Part shown: piece after piece, positions 42,667 through 53,511 of the stretch | How positions within the stretch are numbered: position 1 is the stretch's first letter | Layout: each line of letters begins with the position of its first letter | NCBI RefSeq assembly: GCF_000368265.1 | Contig: NZ_KB851219.1 | Coordinates: 263,920 to 327,919, forward strand | Reading direction: 5' to 3' | DNA from: Acinetobacter brisouisimilis | GTDB taxonomy: Bacteria; Pseudomonadota; Gammaproteobacteria; Pseudomonadales; Moraxellaceae | DNA length: 64,000 nucleotides | The notes under the pieces: model-generated | Databases searched by the model: none | Told to the model about the DNA's origin: nothing | The model's input: the letters and a program-made list of their open reading frames with translations, nothing else | Made by a program: the position numbers and the translations under genes

Positions 42667-43452
42667 TAAAGTGGGGGTGAGGTTTTTTAAGAAAATCAGG
42701 AAAATTTTCATGCGTTTACCATCATTTCCTGTTCTTTCTACACCTACGCTATTCAGCCATCCAAAACGACGTCCAACTTTACTGAGTTGGTATAAAATGT
42801 CTTGGCGGTCTTTGAGTGCTTGCTTGACCAGCTGTTCCATCACAGGGCGTTCCTGTTCATTGAAGCGAAATGCCGTAGAAAAAAGTAAACAGAGCCAGTC
42901 ACGTGCCTGACAAATTTCAAGATCAAGTGTTGTACGTGGGTCAGTTTCAAAGTCAATAAAAGAAATATGTTGCTGACTATCAATCAAAATGTTGCGAGCA
43001 AAGGCTTCACTTAAATAACCATTTTGGGCATGGATCTGTTTTAAAGCATGAATTGTTACTTCAAACAAATATTTGCGTTTTTTAAAGTCAGATTCACGTG
43101 CCAGGGCGTGATCAAGTTGCATCAGTTGTTGATCGTCATTGGCAATATCTTGAATAAGCAATCCAGAGTCGGATTCGGCAAGGACTTTGGGAACTGCAAC
43201 ACCAATTTTTTCGAGTTGGCGAATACGTTTTGCCTCACAATGAATGGCATCTGCGCCACCATAGTTCGGTACAGGCGCCAAAATTTGTATATTGATCAGT
43301 TTGGAAAGCCATTGAACGGGTAAATAGAGCCACCAAGGATGACGTTTTGATGCCTTCTTGAGCCATACTTTTAAACCATCAATCACATACGGTTGAATCG
43401 ATTGGTTTTGTGTGAGTGCAGTATGTTCTAAGAACTCTTGATATTTTTGCAT
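42661..43452 (-). CDS. BUD32/RIO-like protein kinase family protein
   Basis: 263 residues. The lipopolysaccharide-kinase/BUD32 fold is indicated by LEKIGVAVPKVLAESDSGLL, the catalytic-loop-like FARNILID (replacing HxDxxxxN) and the metal-binding FIDFETDP. The N-terminal part is a basic, Trp-rich region (KASKRHPWWLYLPVQWLSKL) that may touch the membrane. Target unknown. It converges with the histidine kinase gene, overlapping by six bases. Confidence 0.75.
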   Translation of the reverse strand: MQKYQEFLEHTALTQNQSIQPYVIDGLKVWLKKASKRHPWWLYLPVQWLSKLINIQILAPVPNYGGADAIHCEAKRIRQLEKIGVAVPKVLAESDSGLLIQDIANDDQQLMQLDHALARESDFKKRKYLFEVTIHALKQIHAQNGYLSEAFARNILIDSQQHISFIDFETDPRTTLDLEICQARDWLCLLFSTAFRFNEQERPVMEQLVKQALKDRQDILYQLSKVGRRFGWLNSVGVERTGNDGKRMKIFLIFLKNLTPTLS

Positions 43453-43574
43453 GCAAAAAACGACACCTAATTTAGGTGATATACGAAAACAAATTGGAAT
43501 GAAAATGTAGCTCAGTTTGCAAAATAAGTATAGAAATATCTTTTAAAATATTCTGTTTTAGATTGAAAATAAAA

Positions 43575-43606
43575 GGCAGGATGAACCTAAAATAAGTTCA
43601 TCCTGT
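43575..43606 (-). terminator. Terminator of the ammonium transporter gene
   Basis: CAGGATGAAC (43577-43586) / GTTCATCCTG (43596-43605), loop of nine bases, followed on the minus strand by CCTTTTATTTT. Confidence 0.85.
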
Positions 43607-43613
43607 CAAAGAC

Positions 43614-44804
43614 TTAGAATTTACTTTCTTCAGCATTTGCCGAAATTTTATGAATGGATAAATCCGCACCACGGTATTCATCTTCTTGGGTCAAGCGGAT
43701 TCCCATGGTGACTTTAAGTAAACCATAGACGCCAAAACCACCCGCTAGCGCAATCACAATCGCCAGTAGTGTACCAATCATTTGTGCAATAAAAGACACG
43801 CCACCTAACCCGCCAAGAGCAGTTTGCCCAAAAATACCTGCAGCAATGCCTCCAAATGCACCACAAACACCATGCATTGGCCAAACACCGAGTACATCAT
43901 CGACTCTGAGTTTGTTTTGGGTGTAGGTAAATAGCTGTACAAAGACAACTCCTGCAATCCCGCCAATCAATAGTGCTCCGACAGGATGCACGATGTCTGA
44001 ACCTGCACAGATGGCAACCAATCCTGCCAATGGACCATTATGCAAGAAGCCTGGGTCATTTTTACCCATATAGTTCGCGGTAATTGTGCCACCAACCATT
44101 GCCATGAGTGAATTGATGGCAACCAATCCTGAAATGGCATCTAAACGTTGGGCGCTCATGACGTTAAAGCCAAACCAGCCGACCATTAAAACCCATGAAC
44201 CAAGTGCTAAAAATGGAATCGAAGACGGTGGGTGAGCTGCAATCGCGCCATCTTTACGGTAGCGTCCATAACGAGCGCCCAGTAAAATCACGGCAGCAAA
44301 GGCAATCCAGCCGCCCATGGCATGAACAACAACTGAGCCAGCAAAGTCATGAAAACTCGCACCAAAAGTATGTTGTAACCAGTTTTGGAATCCTAGATTG
44401 CCGTTCCAGATGAGTCCTTCGAAAAATGGATAAACTAAGCCGACTAACAATAAAGTGGCGATTGCTTGTGTGCGCATTTTTGCACGCTCTGCAATCCCAC
44501 CCGAAATAATAGCTGGAATGGCAGCAGCAAATGTCAGTAGAAAGAAACAGCGCATCAGGTTGTAGCCATGTTGTTCTGCAAGTACTTGACCCGAATGGAA
44601 AAAGTGTTGACCATACGCGATGTAGTAACCTACAAAAAAATAAGCAATTGCAGAAATGGCAAAATCTGACAAGATTTTACTCAGTGCATTGACCTGATTT
44701 TTATGTCGAACTGTACCCAATTCTAGAAACGCAAAGCCAGCGTGCATGGCAAGAACCAGAACTGCACCGAGCAATAAAAATAAAATATCGAAATTTTGCA
44801 TCAT
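43614..44804 (-). CDS. amtB: Ammonium transporter Amt
   Basis: 396 residues with 11 membrane segments and no signal peptide. Signature FAGSVVVHAMGGWIAFAA (first pore histidine) and VWPMHGVCGAFGGIAAGIF (second pore histidine); C-terminal tail GIRLTQEDEYRGADLSIH is the GlnK-responsive end. It conducts ammonium/ammonia. No glnK gene lies next to it, unlike the usual glnK-amtB operon, so the PII partner must be elsewhere. Confidence 0.93.
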   Translation of the reverse strand: MMQNFDILFLLLGAVLVLAMHAGFAFLELGTVRHKNQVNALSKILSDFAISAIAYFFVGYYIAYGQHFFHSGQVLAEQHGYNLMRCFFLLTFAAAIPAIISGGIAERAKMRTQAIATLLLVGLVYPFFEGLIWNGNLGFQNWLQHTFGASFHDFAGSVVVHAMGGWIAFAAVILLGARYGRYRKDGAIAAHPPSSIPFLALGSWVLMVGWFGFNVMSAQRLDAISGLVAINSLMAMVGGTITANYMGKNDPGFLHNGPLAGLVAICAGSDIVHPVGALLIGGIAGVVFVQLFTYTQNKLRVDDVLGVWPMHGVCGAFGGIAAGIFGQTALGGLGGVSFIAQMIGTLLAIVIALAGGFGVYGLLKVTMGIRLTQEDEYRGADLSIHKISANAEESKF

Positions 44805-45077
44805 GATCGCTTAAAAATAGTGCTAATTTGGAAATATGCACAAGTATAGCGATGCCTGTTGCACCAATATAGAAATGATTGGATGGAAATTCTAATGATA
44901 ACAATGCAAAAGCAGCTAAGACTCGATATAAAGCAGTTTTTGCACTAAAACAGAAAAAAAGCACAAAAATAGTGCTTTATTGAAGATGCTTCGTCAAAAG
45001 GAAGGCGGTGCTTTACAAGAATATCAGAAATGAATAAAGTGAAATAAGTCATAATTATAGATATAACAAAGGATAAA

Positions 45078-45437
45078 ATGTCTGATTTAAAAGATCCACG
45101 TGTGCTTTTAGCTTTAGAACGTACCTTACTGGCTTGGAATAGAAGTAGTTTGGGGTTAATTGCGTTTGGTTTTTTATTGGAGCGTTCAAGTTTGCTTATA
45201 CACGTGCTTGAATCGACCCAAAACTCGCCTAAAGTCGCATTAAGCAAATGGTTTTCTGTATTGATTGTCCTCTTGGCAGTAGTGATCAGCCTTTTTTCAA
45301 TACGCCAATATAAAGTTGCTTTGAAGTCGTTAAACCCTTTTGAAATGATTGTTGGTTATCGAACAGATTTACCCGTAATGTTAGGCTTGATTAACATCTT
45401 ATGTGCAGCGATGCTCTTTGTGATTTTTTTCGTATAG
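45078..45437 (+). CDS. DUF202 membrane protein (YidH-like)
   Basis: 119 residues, three membrane segments (SLGLIAFGFLLERSSLLI, FSVLIVLLAVVISLFSI, LPVMLGLINILCAAMLFVIF). The start LKDPRVLLALERTLLAWNRS, then SLG, is the conserved DUF202 signature (A-x-ERT-xLAW-R). Inner-membrane protein of unknown function. Single gene. Confidence 0.9.
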   Translation: MSDLKDPRVLLALERTLLAWNRSSLGLIAFGFLLERSSLLIHVLESTQNSPKVALSKWFSVLIVLLAVVISLFSIRQYKVALKSLNPFEMIVGYRTDLPVMLGLINILCAAMLFVIFFV

Positions 45438-45649
45438 CGATGGCTGGGTATGTTGAATTGCACTTTTATTGTTGATGTGTTCGCAGATTTTAAATCTTCT
45501 CGTTAAAAGTTAAAACGAGGTGAAATCGTATTGTAATCGGGGTATTTGAAGCGTTCATAAAGAGATTACTTCAACGAATGCAATGAGCCGTACTGCTGCG
45601 TTGCCTCTGCAATCTTGCTATAGTGCTGGTTTTGCAAGTTTGATTGGCG

Positions 45650-46675
45650 ATGACCACTGATCTAAAGATAAGCGTACAGAAAAAAGCTGAATTTTCCCCA
45701 CAGCAAAAAAAGCTCAATCGCCTGATCGACAAAATCGAACAGCAAAAAATCAGCCTTGCTAGTTGGAAAAATGCTCAGGATGAGATTCAACAACACACGC
45801 GACAAAAACTCTGGCCTGTCTATGCAGAACTACATACTGTCCTGTTTCAGCAACTTGAACAGCTCTGGAACATGTTACACAGCCACGAATTTTCCAAAGC
45901 AGAAGTGCAGCAACTCGATGAGAAAATTGCCAGTCTTGCCAAAATGTTGAAGCACTCGAACACATTGTCTGCTGATCAGAAAACTCAGGCCGCTAAAATC
46001 AACACTTTTTATCAGCAAGTTGCAGCGCAATCGACCACTAAAAAAAGCAAAAAACCGCAAAGTGTGAGTCTCGAGCATCAGGAAATTCCTCAGCAAGATG
46101 AGTTTGAGATAGAGCAAGACTTTGAACAATATGCCGCTGAGCAACAACAGGCACGAGAACAAGCCAAACAGCAACGTCTACAACAAAAACGAGAACAAGC
46201 CGAGCAAATGGCAGCGCAGTCGCTCAAAATGGTGTATTTAAAAATTGCTGCGATGATTCATCCTGACCGTGAACAAGACGAGGCGAAGAAACAAGAAAAA
46301 ACTGAATTGTTCCAACAGGCGAATCAGGCGTATGAACAACAGGATTTGTTTTATTTGTTGAAAATGCAGTTACAGCTTGAGCAGAACAAGGGAGTGACTT
46401 CAAAAGAATTAACTTCTGAGCAAGTAAAGTTTTATCAATTGGCTTTGGATGCTCAAAGTCAGCAGCTTGAAAGCCAAATGAGTGAGATTTTAGAGTCTTT
46501 TTATTTTGGTAATAAAAAAGTCAAAGCTGAGCATGTGCATATAAGTGATGTCTATAAAGCCATAGATGCCGATTGTGCTGAGTTAAAGCAGCAATTGAAG
46601 TGGGAAAAGGAACGCTTAAAGCATATGAAAAAGGTGAGTGGAGTGGAGATGTTGTTGGAGCATGGGGTTTTGTAA
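45650..46675 (+). CDS. J-domain protein (DnaJ-like co-chaperone)
   Basis: 341 residues from the ATG at 45650 (a TTG at 45644 is in frame). A Gln-rich helical N-terminus of 180 residues is followed by a J-domain with the HPD motif in IAAMIHPDREQDEAKKQEK (about 203-220) and LFQQANQAYEQQDLFYLL, then a helical C-terminus. The HPD triad stimulates Hsp70. The J-domain is internal, unlike DnaJ. The client is unknown. Confidence 0.8.
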   Translation: MTTDLKISVQKKAEFSPQQKKLNRLIDKIEQQKISLASWKNAQDEIQQHTRQKLWPVYAELHTVLFQQLEQLWNMLHSHEFSKAEVQQLDEKIASLAKMLKHSNTLSADQKTQAAKINTFYQQVAAQSTTKKSKKPQSVSLEHQEIPQQDEFEIEQDFEQYAAEQQQAREQAKQQRLQQKREQAEQMAAQSLKMVYLKIAAMIHPDREQDEAKKQEKTELFQQANQAYEQQDLFYLLKMQLQLEQNKGVTSKELTSEQVKFYQLALDAQSQQLESQMSEILESFYFGNKKVKAEHVHISDVYKAIDADCAELKQQLKWEKERLKHMKKVSGVEMLLEHGVL

Positions 46676-46686
46676 ACTTTTAAAAG

Positions 46687-46738
46687 CCACTCTCCCTTTG
46701 CGCAGCAGTGCTGCTCATCTCCTAAAAGGAGAGGGATT
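46687..46738. repeat. Small repeat with nested hairpins
   Basis: Palindromes GCAGCAGTGCTGC and TCTCCTAAAAGGAGA (46718-46732), flanked by CTCTCCC and GAGAGGG. It looks like a short dispersed extragenic repeat of the kind scattered in Acinetobacter genomes; it may also end convergent transcripts. No second copy is in the window. Confidence 0.4.
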
Positions 46739-46746
46739 AAAAGTAT

Positions 46747-47418
46747 TTAAAATACATTACCAACAATTTTTGAAAGATCATCATCTCTAGTGATAGCCCA
46801 CTTCCAAAATGCAGAAAATGGAAATTCCTTATCACACATAGCTTTTAGTTGTTCAATAATTTCGGCTTTAGCTTTAGAAGTTAAGGGTAAATCAGGATAA
46901 AGTAATTTATTTTTCAAAATACACCATTGAATTTGGTATTTTTGGATTTCTTTTATTAATGAATGTCTACTTATACCTCTTAATGCAGTATTGGTTTCAT
47001 TAAAGCATCTATCAAGAAGATCAATAGTTGATGAAATCTCTAAACTATTTGGTAGATTTCCTAACTGTACCGTTACTTTATGAGCTTCGTTATTGACAAG
47101 AGGGCAATGTAATTCAATTGCTTGCGATACATCAATTGGTTGGCAGCAATCCAAAATATTTATATGTATATCACCTTTGATGCTATTACATCTTACACAA
47201 GCATAAAAAAGGTTATGCCAGTCATATTTTTTTGTTTCATTACCTAAATGTGGGTCACGATGTTCGATATTTACATCAGGAAATCCTTGTCTCTCACATA
47301 GATAACATTTAGCAAAGAATATATCTTGTAGTTCTTCAACTACATCAGCAGCGCGATAGTCTTTAGTAGATTTTGTTAAGCTTTTAGGAAATTCACTCGG
47401 TCGTTCAACAGAAAACAT
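46747..47418 (-). CDS. HNH nuclease of a second AAA-HNH (Septu-like) pair
   Basis: 223 residues. Zinc-HNH core: CYLC (38-41), IEHRDPH (51-57), HNLFYACVRCNS (68-79) with second Cys pair at 74 and 77. The order CxxC, EHRxPH, HNL, CxxCN is the PtuB-type layout, but it differs clearly from the copy at 20.1 kb (EH in place of DH, shorter protein). It follows the ATPase gene after 3 bases. The nuclease would be released or activated by its partner on phage infection; this is inferred from the family. Confidence 0.8.
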   Translation of the reverse strand: MFSVERPSEFPKSLTKSTKDYRAADVVEELQDIFFAKCYLCERQGFPDVNIEHRDPHLGNETKKYDWHNLFYACVRCNSIKGDIHINILDCCQPIDVSQAIELHCPLVNNEAHKVTVQLGNLPNSLEISSTIDLLDRCFNETNTALRGISRHSLIKEIQKYQIQWCILKNKLLYPDLPLTSKAKAEIIEQLKAMCDKEFPFSAFWKWAITRDDDLSKIVGNVF

Positions 47419-47421
47419 GAA

Positions 47422-48885
47422 TTAATTGCCCTCATGTTTTAATTTGGCAAGTTTATTTTTGGCAACCATATACTGTAGTTGCAGTTCTACAGAAAGCTTA
47501 TCAAAATCTTTATTAATATTTCTCAAGGTTGATTGAATTTTATCTAAATTTTGAAGTGGAATTTCAGATTCAATGAATTGAACTAGTTGTTCAGATAACT
47601 TCTTCAAGTTTTCAGTTTCATCTTGAACATGGAATAATTCTTTTATAATAGATTCATGTGAATAGAGGCTCAAATCCTCTTGAAAAAACTCACCATTTGA
47701 AATGTCATAGACTACAGTATCGTTATCTGTCGAAGTAATAACGAAAGGCGAATGCGTACTTACAATAAATTGTATTTTAGGGAATGCATTAATTAAAAAT
47801 GGGAGTACTTTCTTTTGAAGAGAAATATGTAAATGAACATCAATTTCATCAATAATGGCTATGCCAATTAATTCTTCGGGAGCAACTTCTTGAAATTGTG
47901 CACGTACTAATAAGTTGGCATAAATATTAAAAATAGCTTTAAAACCTGACGACAGAGAATCAAAAGAAAATGAGATATCTTTATCTTTTTGAATAATTAA
48001 AACTTGATCTCCTTTTTTTGTAAAAGAAAGTTCAATAGTGGGGTTTTCCAAAATAGTTTGAAGATCTTTTTCAATTTTTAAAAACCATCTTTCTATTTCA
48101 TTTGTATCAAAAAACCTGGTACTAAGAGCACCTTCATTATGCTCTTGGGGTTCTCTAAACTTTATTAAATTATAAAAAGCCATTCTTTGATCAACTAAAA
48201 ATGCTTCTAATGCATCTTCTACATCATGTTTCTGTTGGTTGTTTTTAAAGCTTTCAAAACTTTGAAAAACTGTCATTGTAAATAGGTTAGAACTAACCCT
48301 TGATGATTCAAAGTAATATATGTTTTTAGAGTGATTGATAGGATAAGCACTAATTCTTTTAGTATTTGTTAAATAGTTGTCTATTAATTTGATTAGTGAG
48401 TTATAAAAGTTATCTATGTGGTGTGGATTGTTATAGTAGTAATAATTTTCTAAAATTGAATCGGGGTTCTCAATCTTGAGATGCTCATATTGTGTAGTAC
48501 TATCCGTTTTTAGGAAGTAGGACTTTTTCTTTTTATTAAAAAATTTATATTTATTAGAGATTAAATTTTGTATATCTAATAAATGGTTTTTATAATTGAT
48601 TTCAGAGTCATAATTATTTCGAAACTTATTTATATTTTTTATTTCTTGATTTTTAAAGTTGAGAGATAAAGGGTAATTATTTATTCCTTTTTTAAGAAGT
48701 TCTGAAATTTGTTCACGAAGAATCTCTTGTATGTGTGACTCTGTATTTTTATCTTTTTCTAATTCTGTTCGTAAATCGTTTAAGAATCTTGTTTTTCCAA
48801 CACCATTTTTACCTGTAATAATTAAATGTCTTTGATTTAGATGAATTTCACTATCATTGTAGATAATTATATTTATGTAGTTCAT
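47422..48885 (-). CDS. AAA ATPase of a second AAA-HNH (Septu-like) pair
   Basis: 487 residues. Walker A GKNGVGKT (25-32), ABC-type signature LSSGFKAIFN (311-320), Walker B AIIDEIDVHLH (343-353), H-loop STHSP (376-380). The middle part is rich in Lys, Asn and Tyr and would form the coiled-coil arm. It is a RecF/OLD-like ATPase with the PtuA layout. The DNA is much more AT-rich than flanking valS and the J-domain gene, suggesting horizontal gain, but no integrase or repeats border it. It is downstream of valS, separated by a terminator. Confidence 0.85.
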   Translation of the reverse strand: MNYINIIIYNDSEIHLNQRHLIITGKNGVGKTRFLNDLRTELEKDKNTESHIQEILREQISELLKKGINNYPLSLNFKNQEIKNINKFRNNYDSEINYKNHLLDIQNLISNKYKFFNKKKKSYFLKTDSTTQYEHLKIENPDSILENYYYYNNPHHIDNFYNSLIKLIDNYLTNTKRISAYPINHSKNIYYFESSRVSSNLFTMTVFQSFESFKNNQQKHDVEDALEAFLVDQRMAFYNLIKFREPQEHNEGALSTRFFDTNEIERWFLKIEKDLQTILENPTIELSFTKKGDQVLIIQKDKDISFSFDSLSSGFKAIFNIYANLLVRAQFQEVAPEELIGIAIIDEIDVHLHISLQKKVLPFLINAFPKIQFIVSTHSPFVITSTDNDTVVYDISNGEFFQEDLSLYSHESIIKELFHVQDETENLKKLSEQLVQFIESEIPLQNLDKIQSTLRNINKDFDKLSVELQLQYMVAKNKLAKLKHEGN

Positions 48886-48894
48886 TTTAAAAAT

Positions 48895-48918
48895 AAAGAG
48901 CTGAATAATCAGCCCTTT
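48895..48918 (-). terminator. Terminator of valS
   Basis: AAAGAGCTGA (48895-48904) / TCAGCCCTTT (48909-48918), one mismatch, followed on the minus strand by ATTTTT. It separates valS from the ATPase gene. Confidence 0.65.
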
Positions 48919-48950
48919 ATATTATAGATAAAATCAGAGGCTTTAAAGAA

Positions 48951-51857
48951 TTAAAGCGCCGCAATCTGTTCCATATTCGCTTTAATCTTAGCTAACTGGT
49001 CAGCAAACTCAGCCAGTTTCACTTTTTCACCTTCAACCACAGCCGCAGGTGCTTTCGCCACAAAACCTTCATTTGCAAGTTTAGTCGCAATTTGGTCATG
49101 CTGCTTTTGCACTTTGTCCAAGTCTTTTTGTAGGCGACCAAGTTCCGCTTTCGGGTCAATTAAACCTTTCATTGGAACAAATACAGACACGTGACCCACA
49201 ACAGATGAAGAAGACAATGGTGGTTGCTCAGCATCAGCCAAGAAAGTAATGCTTTCAACTTTAGCTAAGGCTTTAAACAATGCTTCAATACGCGTGATCT
49301 GTGCTTTTTCAGCATCAGTAGTGTTTTGAAGCAACACTGGTAATAAACGTGCATTACCTAAGCCCATTTCACCACGGATGTTACGAACAGCACCAATCAA
49401 ACCTTGTAACCACTGCATGTCCGCTTCAGCTTGCTCATTGATTTTCTCTTGAGCAGGCAGAGGGTATGCCGCAGTCATAATGGTTTCGCCTTCAATACCG
49501 AGCATTGGTGCAAGGGTTTGCCAAATTTCTTCAGTTAAGTACGGCATAATTGGGTGTGCTAAACGTAAAGACGCTTCCATTACCGCCAATAACACGCGAC
49601 GAACTTCCGCTTTACGCTCCTCAGATACTTCAGCATCGTTCAATACTGGCTTGGTGAGTTCTACATACCAGTCACAGTATTCATTCCAGATGAAGTCATA
49701 AATTGCTTGTGCAGCCAAGTCTAAACGGTAAGTCGCAAAGGCTTGCTGAACTGCTTGTTCTGCTTTTTGTAAACGGCTGATGATCCACTGTTCAGGTAAT
49801 TCCCAAAGATCAGGACGAGCGGTTTGACCAACCGTTTGACCTTCAACATTCATCAACACGAAACGGGTTGCGTTCCAAATCTTGTTACAGAAGTTACGGT
49901 AACCTTCAACACGTTTCATATCGAACTTGATGTCACGACCTGTGTTGGCAAGCGCACAGAAGGTGAAACGAACGGCATCTGTACCGTAAGCTTGAATACC
50001 TTCTGGGAATTCTTTACGGGTCGATTTTTCAATCTTCGTCGCTTGTTTCGGGTTCATCAAACCAGTGGTACGTTTTTGTACGAGGGTTTCAAGGTCTACA
50101 CCGTCAATCAAGTCTAATGGGTCAAGTACGTTGCCCTTAGATTTAGACATTTTCTGACCTTCGCCATCACGTACCAAACCATGTACATAGACAGTTTTGA
50201 ACGGAACTTGTGGCGTACCATCTTCATTCTTCATGAAGTGCATGGTCATCATGATCATGCGCGCTACCCAGAAGAAGATAATGTCAAAACCAGTCACCAA
50301 CACATCAGTTGGGTGGAAGGTATTGAGGAAGTAGTTTTCAGCATCTTTGGCTTTGTCGCCAGTCCAACCCAAAGTTGAGAAAGTCCATAGCGCAGATGAG
50401 AACCAAGTATCCAATACGTCTTCATCTTGGTTTAATGCAACATCAGCAGGAATGTTGTTGTTGGCACGGACTTCCGCTTCGTCACGACCCACAAAGACAT
50501 TGCCTTGAGCATCGTACCAAGCTGGAATACGATGACCCCACCATAATTGACGTGAGATACACCAGTCTTGAATGTTGTTCATCCAAGCCATATACATGTT
50601 GCTGTACTGTTCTGGTACAAACTTGATGCGACCATCTTTTACGGCTTCGATTGCAGGTTCAGCCAGTGGCGCAATTTTCACATACCATTGGTCAGTCAAT
50701 AATGGTTCTACAATCACGCCTGAACGGTCACCGCGTGGTGGTTTCAAGGTATACGGTTGAATTTGGTCTAACCAGCCTTCAGCTTCAGCTTGTTCAACCA
50801 GTTTCTTACGTGCAGCAAAACGCTCTAAACCAATGTAGTCTGCTGGTGCAGCGATGGTTTTAGAAATTTGCTCACCCGCTTTGGCGATGTATTCAAACTC
50901 AGCCAACACTTCAGCATTTTTGTTGAAGATGTTGATGATCGGCAATTCACAGCGTTTACCCACTTCATAGTCATTGAAGTCGTGAGCAGGGGTGATTTTT
51001 ACACAGCCTGTACCGAATTCTTTATCAACATATTCATCTTTAACGATTGGAACTGCACGCCCTGTAATCGGTAGGATGATGTTTTTGCCAACTAACGCTG
51101 CATAACGCTCATCATCAAGGGCAACCGCAACCGCAGTATCACCCAATAAAGTTTCAGGACGTGTGGTTGCAACCACGATGTAATCTTTACCATCATGCGT
51201 GCGTAGTGATTTATCTTCAAAGAAGTATTTGAAGTGCCAGAGTGAACCTGCTTCTTCTTTATCTGACTCAACTTCAAGGTCAGAAAGAGCCGTTTGTAAT
51301 TTAGGATCCCAGTTTACTAGGCGTTTGCCACGGTAAATTAAGCCTTCTTCGTGTAGTTTAACGAAGACTTCTTTTACGGCATTCGACAAACCTTCATCCA
51401 TGGTGAAGCGTTCACGTGACCAGTCTACAGATGAACCCAAACGACGGATTTGGCGGGTAATGTTACCGCCAGACTGTTCTTTCCATTCCCAGACTTTTTC
51501 AATGAACTTTTCACGGCCCAAGTCATGACGGCTGATGTTTTGTGCACCAAGCTGACGTTCTACCACCATCTGGGTTGCAATACCCGCGTGGTCAGTCCCT
51601 GGTTGCCATAAGGTGTTTTTACCTGACATACGGTTGTAGCGGGTGAGGGCATCCATAATGGCATTGTTAAAACCATGACCCATGTGCAAGTTACCAGTGA
51701 CGTTCGGTGGTGGAATCATGATACAGAATGAATCCCCTTGACCTGATGGCTTAAAGTAGCCTTTGTCTTCCCAAGTCTTGTACCATTTTTTCTCGATCTC
51801 GGTAGGATCGTAGGTTGTAGCAATATTCTGAGCGGAATTCGCAGTTGCGTCAGTCAT
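48951..51857 (-). CDS. valS: Valyl-tRNA synthetase
   Basis: 968 residues from the ATG at 51857 ([20 protein letters not shown]); the longer open frame to 52052 adds a non-conserved stretch. Class I synthetase with HIGH-type motif in [15 protein letters not shown], the editing domain ([15 protein letters not shown]), KMSKS in [10 protein letters not shown] and a C-terminal coiled-coil arm ([20 protein letters not shown]). It charges tRNA-Val. It is divergent from the hypothetical gene at 52005. Confidence 0.97.
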   Translation of the reverse strand: MTDATANSAQNIATTYDPTEIEKKWYKTWEDKGYFKPSGQGDSFCIMIPPPNVTGNLHMGHGFNNAIMDALTRYNRMSGKNTLWQPGTDHAGIATQMVVERQLGAQNISRHDLGREKFIEKVWEWKEQSGGNITRQIRRLGSSVDWSRERFTMDEGLSNAVKEVFVKLHEEGLIYRGKRLVNWDPKLQTALSDLEVESDKEEAGSLWHFKYFFEDKSLRTHDGKDYIVVATTRPETLLGDTAVAVALDDERYAALVGKNIILPITGRAVPIVKDEYVDKEFGTGCVKITPAHDFNDYEVGKRCELPIINIFNKNAEVLAEFEYIAKAGEQISKTIAAPADYIGLERFAARKKLVEQAEAEGWLDQIQPYTLKPPRGDRSGVIVEPLLTDQWYVKIAPLAEPAIEAVKDGRIKFVPEQYSNMYMAWMNNIQDWCISRQLWWGHRIPAWYDAQGNVFVGRDEAEVRANNNIPADVALNQDEDVLDTWFSSALWTFSTLGWTGDKAKDAENYFLNTFHPTDVLVTGFDIIFFWVARMIMMTMHFMKNEDGTPQVPFKTVYVHGLVRDGEGQKMSKSKGNVLDPLDLIDGVDLETLVQKRTTGLMNPKQATKIEKSTRKEFPEGIQAYGTDAVRFTFCALANTGRDIKFDMKRVEGYRNFCNKIWNATRFVLMNVEGQTVGQTARPDLWELPEQWIISRLQKAEQAVQQAFATYRLDLAAQAIYDFIWNEYCDWYVELTKPVLNDAEVSEERKAEVRRVLLAVMEASLRLAHPIMPYLTEEIWQTLAPMLGIEGETIMTAAYPLPAQEKINEQAEADMQWLQGLIGAVRNIRGEMGLGNARLLPVLLQNTTDAEKAQITRIEALFKALAKVESITFLADAEQPPLSSSSVVGHVSVFVPMKGLIDPKAELGRLQKDLDKVQKQHDQIATKLANEGFVAKAPAAVVEGEKVKLAEFADQLAKIKANMEQIAAL

Positions 51858-52004
51858 AGTTAACAGATCAAAAGTGCAAAAAAATTGGCTCCATTGTAGC
51901 AAAAAAATCCACAAGATTAAGCTACAAAGCGTCGGCAATCTGTGGCATATCATGCGACAATATCCAGTTAAGCGATAAATTGGATGCTTGAAGCAGGATT
52001 TTTT

Positions 52005-52697
52005 ATGGGGTATGTGGTCAGTTTGCAGGTCAACCCGCAAAGTTATGCACAATTTTTAACGTTACAACAGCAACTTAATGCCGCAACCAAGCAAAAGCTG
52101 GCACATGAGTTGGGGCAACTACTTGCCGATGTTGCGGTGCAAATTATTCAGCAAGTGTTTGTAGATTTATTGACCCAACAAAAGCAGCGTGTGCAACGTC
52201 CCGAAGGGCATAAAATTGCTGAAGAGTCCGAAAAAGTCGTGCAGCATGTGCTGGATGCCTTAAAAAAATATTTGCCGTGGTCAGTGGCATTGCTCAGTAA
52301 TACGCGCTTGGTTGATATCGTTAATTATTTTGCGAAATGTATTGTCTTGGAACAAGATCAGGTATTTTTACGCTATCCTGTAACCGATACCTTGGTTGAT
52401 CAAGTTTTAACATTGGTTCAAAAGATTCAGGCAGGCGATGCCAGCCAGATTAGCCCTGCATTTCATGCACTGACTGAAATTATTGATCAGGGCGTGACGC
52501 ATTTAATTCGTGTTCCCAAAGAAATGCTCCATTTTAACTTTGTGGTGGATAAAACTTTAAATGGCGTCATACAAATGACCACACATATGGGCTATAAGCG
52601 TTTACAGGGCTTAGGCAAGGAAGTTGATTTGCACGTTGCACCTTATTATATCGATCATTTCCTGAAATTTTTGATTCGTGATGGACATACAAAATAA
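52005..52697 (+). CDS. Conserved hypothetical helical protein
   Basis: 230 residues from the ATG at 52005, which has CAGGA seven bases upstream; an ATG at 51984 is in frame but weaker. Predominantly helical, Gln-rich, no membrane segment or signal. [20 protein letters not shown] and [20 protein letters not shown] are the most structured parts. I recognise no family. It precedes the SDR gene by 8 bases, so the two form an operon. Confidence 0.75.
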   Translation: MGYVVSLQVNPQSYAQFLTLQQQLNAATKQKLAHELGQLLADVAVQIIQQVFVDLLTQQKQRVQRPEGHKIAEESEKVVQHVLDALKKYLPWSVALLSNTRLVDIVNYFAKCIVLEQDQVFLRYPVTDTLVDQVLTLVQKIQAGDASQISPAFHALTEIIDQGVTHLIRVPKEMLHFNFVVDKTLNGVIQMTTHMGYKRLQGLGKEVDLHVAPYYIDHFLKFLIRDGHTK

Positions 52698-52705
52698 GGC
52701 AATTT

Positions 52706-53509
52706 ATGAAAACACAAAATTTGCAAGATCAGGTGGTTTGGATCACAGGGGCATCTTCGGGAATTGGGCAGGCTTTGGCGATTGTCTTTGCCGAGTTAGG
52801 TATGCAATTGGTTTTGTCTGCACGTCGTGACAGTGAGTTACAACGGGTAAAAGCCTTGCTGGCAAACCAAGAGAAGCATATTTGTATTCCGCTGGATATT
52901 ACCAATGCCATGCAAATTGAGCAGGCGCTACAGCAGGTCTTGGCAGAAAAAAGCAGAATCGACTGGTTGATCAATAACGCAGGTTTAAGTCAGCGTGCTT
53001 TAATTCAAGACACGTCCATGGACACTGAGCGCAAGATTATGGAAGTAGATTATTTTGCTCAAGTCGCTATGACCAAAGCTGTTTTACCAACGTTGCTCAA
53101 GCAAAAGTCGGGACGTGTGGTATTTATTTCCAGTGTCGCAGGGCTGATTGGAACTCAATATCGAGCCACGTATTCGGCTGCCAAAGCTGCGATTCATATG
53201 TGGGCAAACAGTTTGCGTGCCGAGGTTGCCGCACAGGGAATTCATGTTGCAGTCGTGTTCCCTGGTTTTGTTAAAACTAACGTGTCGCTAAATGCTTTAA
53301 CAGGAAATGGCGAAGCACAAGGTTTCCAAGACGAAGCGATTGAGCAAGGCTTAGATGCAGATGAATTTGCTCAGCAGACAGTCAAAGCCTTGCTGCAAGA
53401 TCAGGAATATATTGTGATTGGCGGCAGAAAAGAAAAACTGGGCGTAATGTTGTCACGTTTGTCACCATCCATACTGTATAAACAGATTCGTAAAGCGCAA
53501 GTGAAGTAA
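52706..53509 (+). CDS. Short-chain dehydrogenase/reductase
   Basis: 267 residues of classical SDR type. Nucleotide-binding TGASSGIG (14-21), ARR for NADP preference, NNAG (about 89-92), catalytic Ser in FISSVAG and YSAAK. The C-terminus contains a hydrophobic/basic end (LSRLSPSILYKQIRKAQVK). Similar to SDR family 7/DltE-like enzymes; substrate unknown, lipid-like substrates are likely for this subgroup. Confidence 0.88.
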   Translation: MKTQNLQDQVVWITGASSGIGQALAIVFAELGMQLVLSARRDSELQRVKALLANQEKHICIPLDITNAMQIEQALQQVLAEKSRIDWLINNAGLSQRALIQDTSMDTERKIMEVDYFAQVAMTKAVLPTLLKQKSGRVVFISSVAGLIGTQYRATYSAAKAAIHMWANSLRAEVAAQGIHVAVVFPGFVKTNVSLNALTGNGEAQGFQDEAIEQGLDADEFAQQTVKALLQDQEYIVIGGRKEKLGVMLSRLSPSILYKQIRKAQVK

Positions 53510-53511
53510 TA

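Noticed and set aside
49480..50863. Several plus-strand frames inside valS
   Set aside because: They are antisense shadows of a highly conserved gene.
51858..52052. Upstream extension of valS by 65 codons
   Set aside because: Not like any ValS N-terminus; MTDATAN at 51857 fits the family length. The extension overlaps the divergent gene's promoter.
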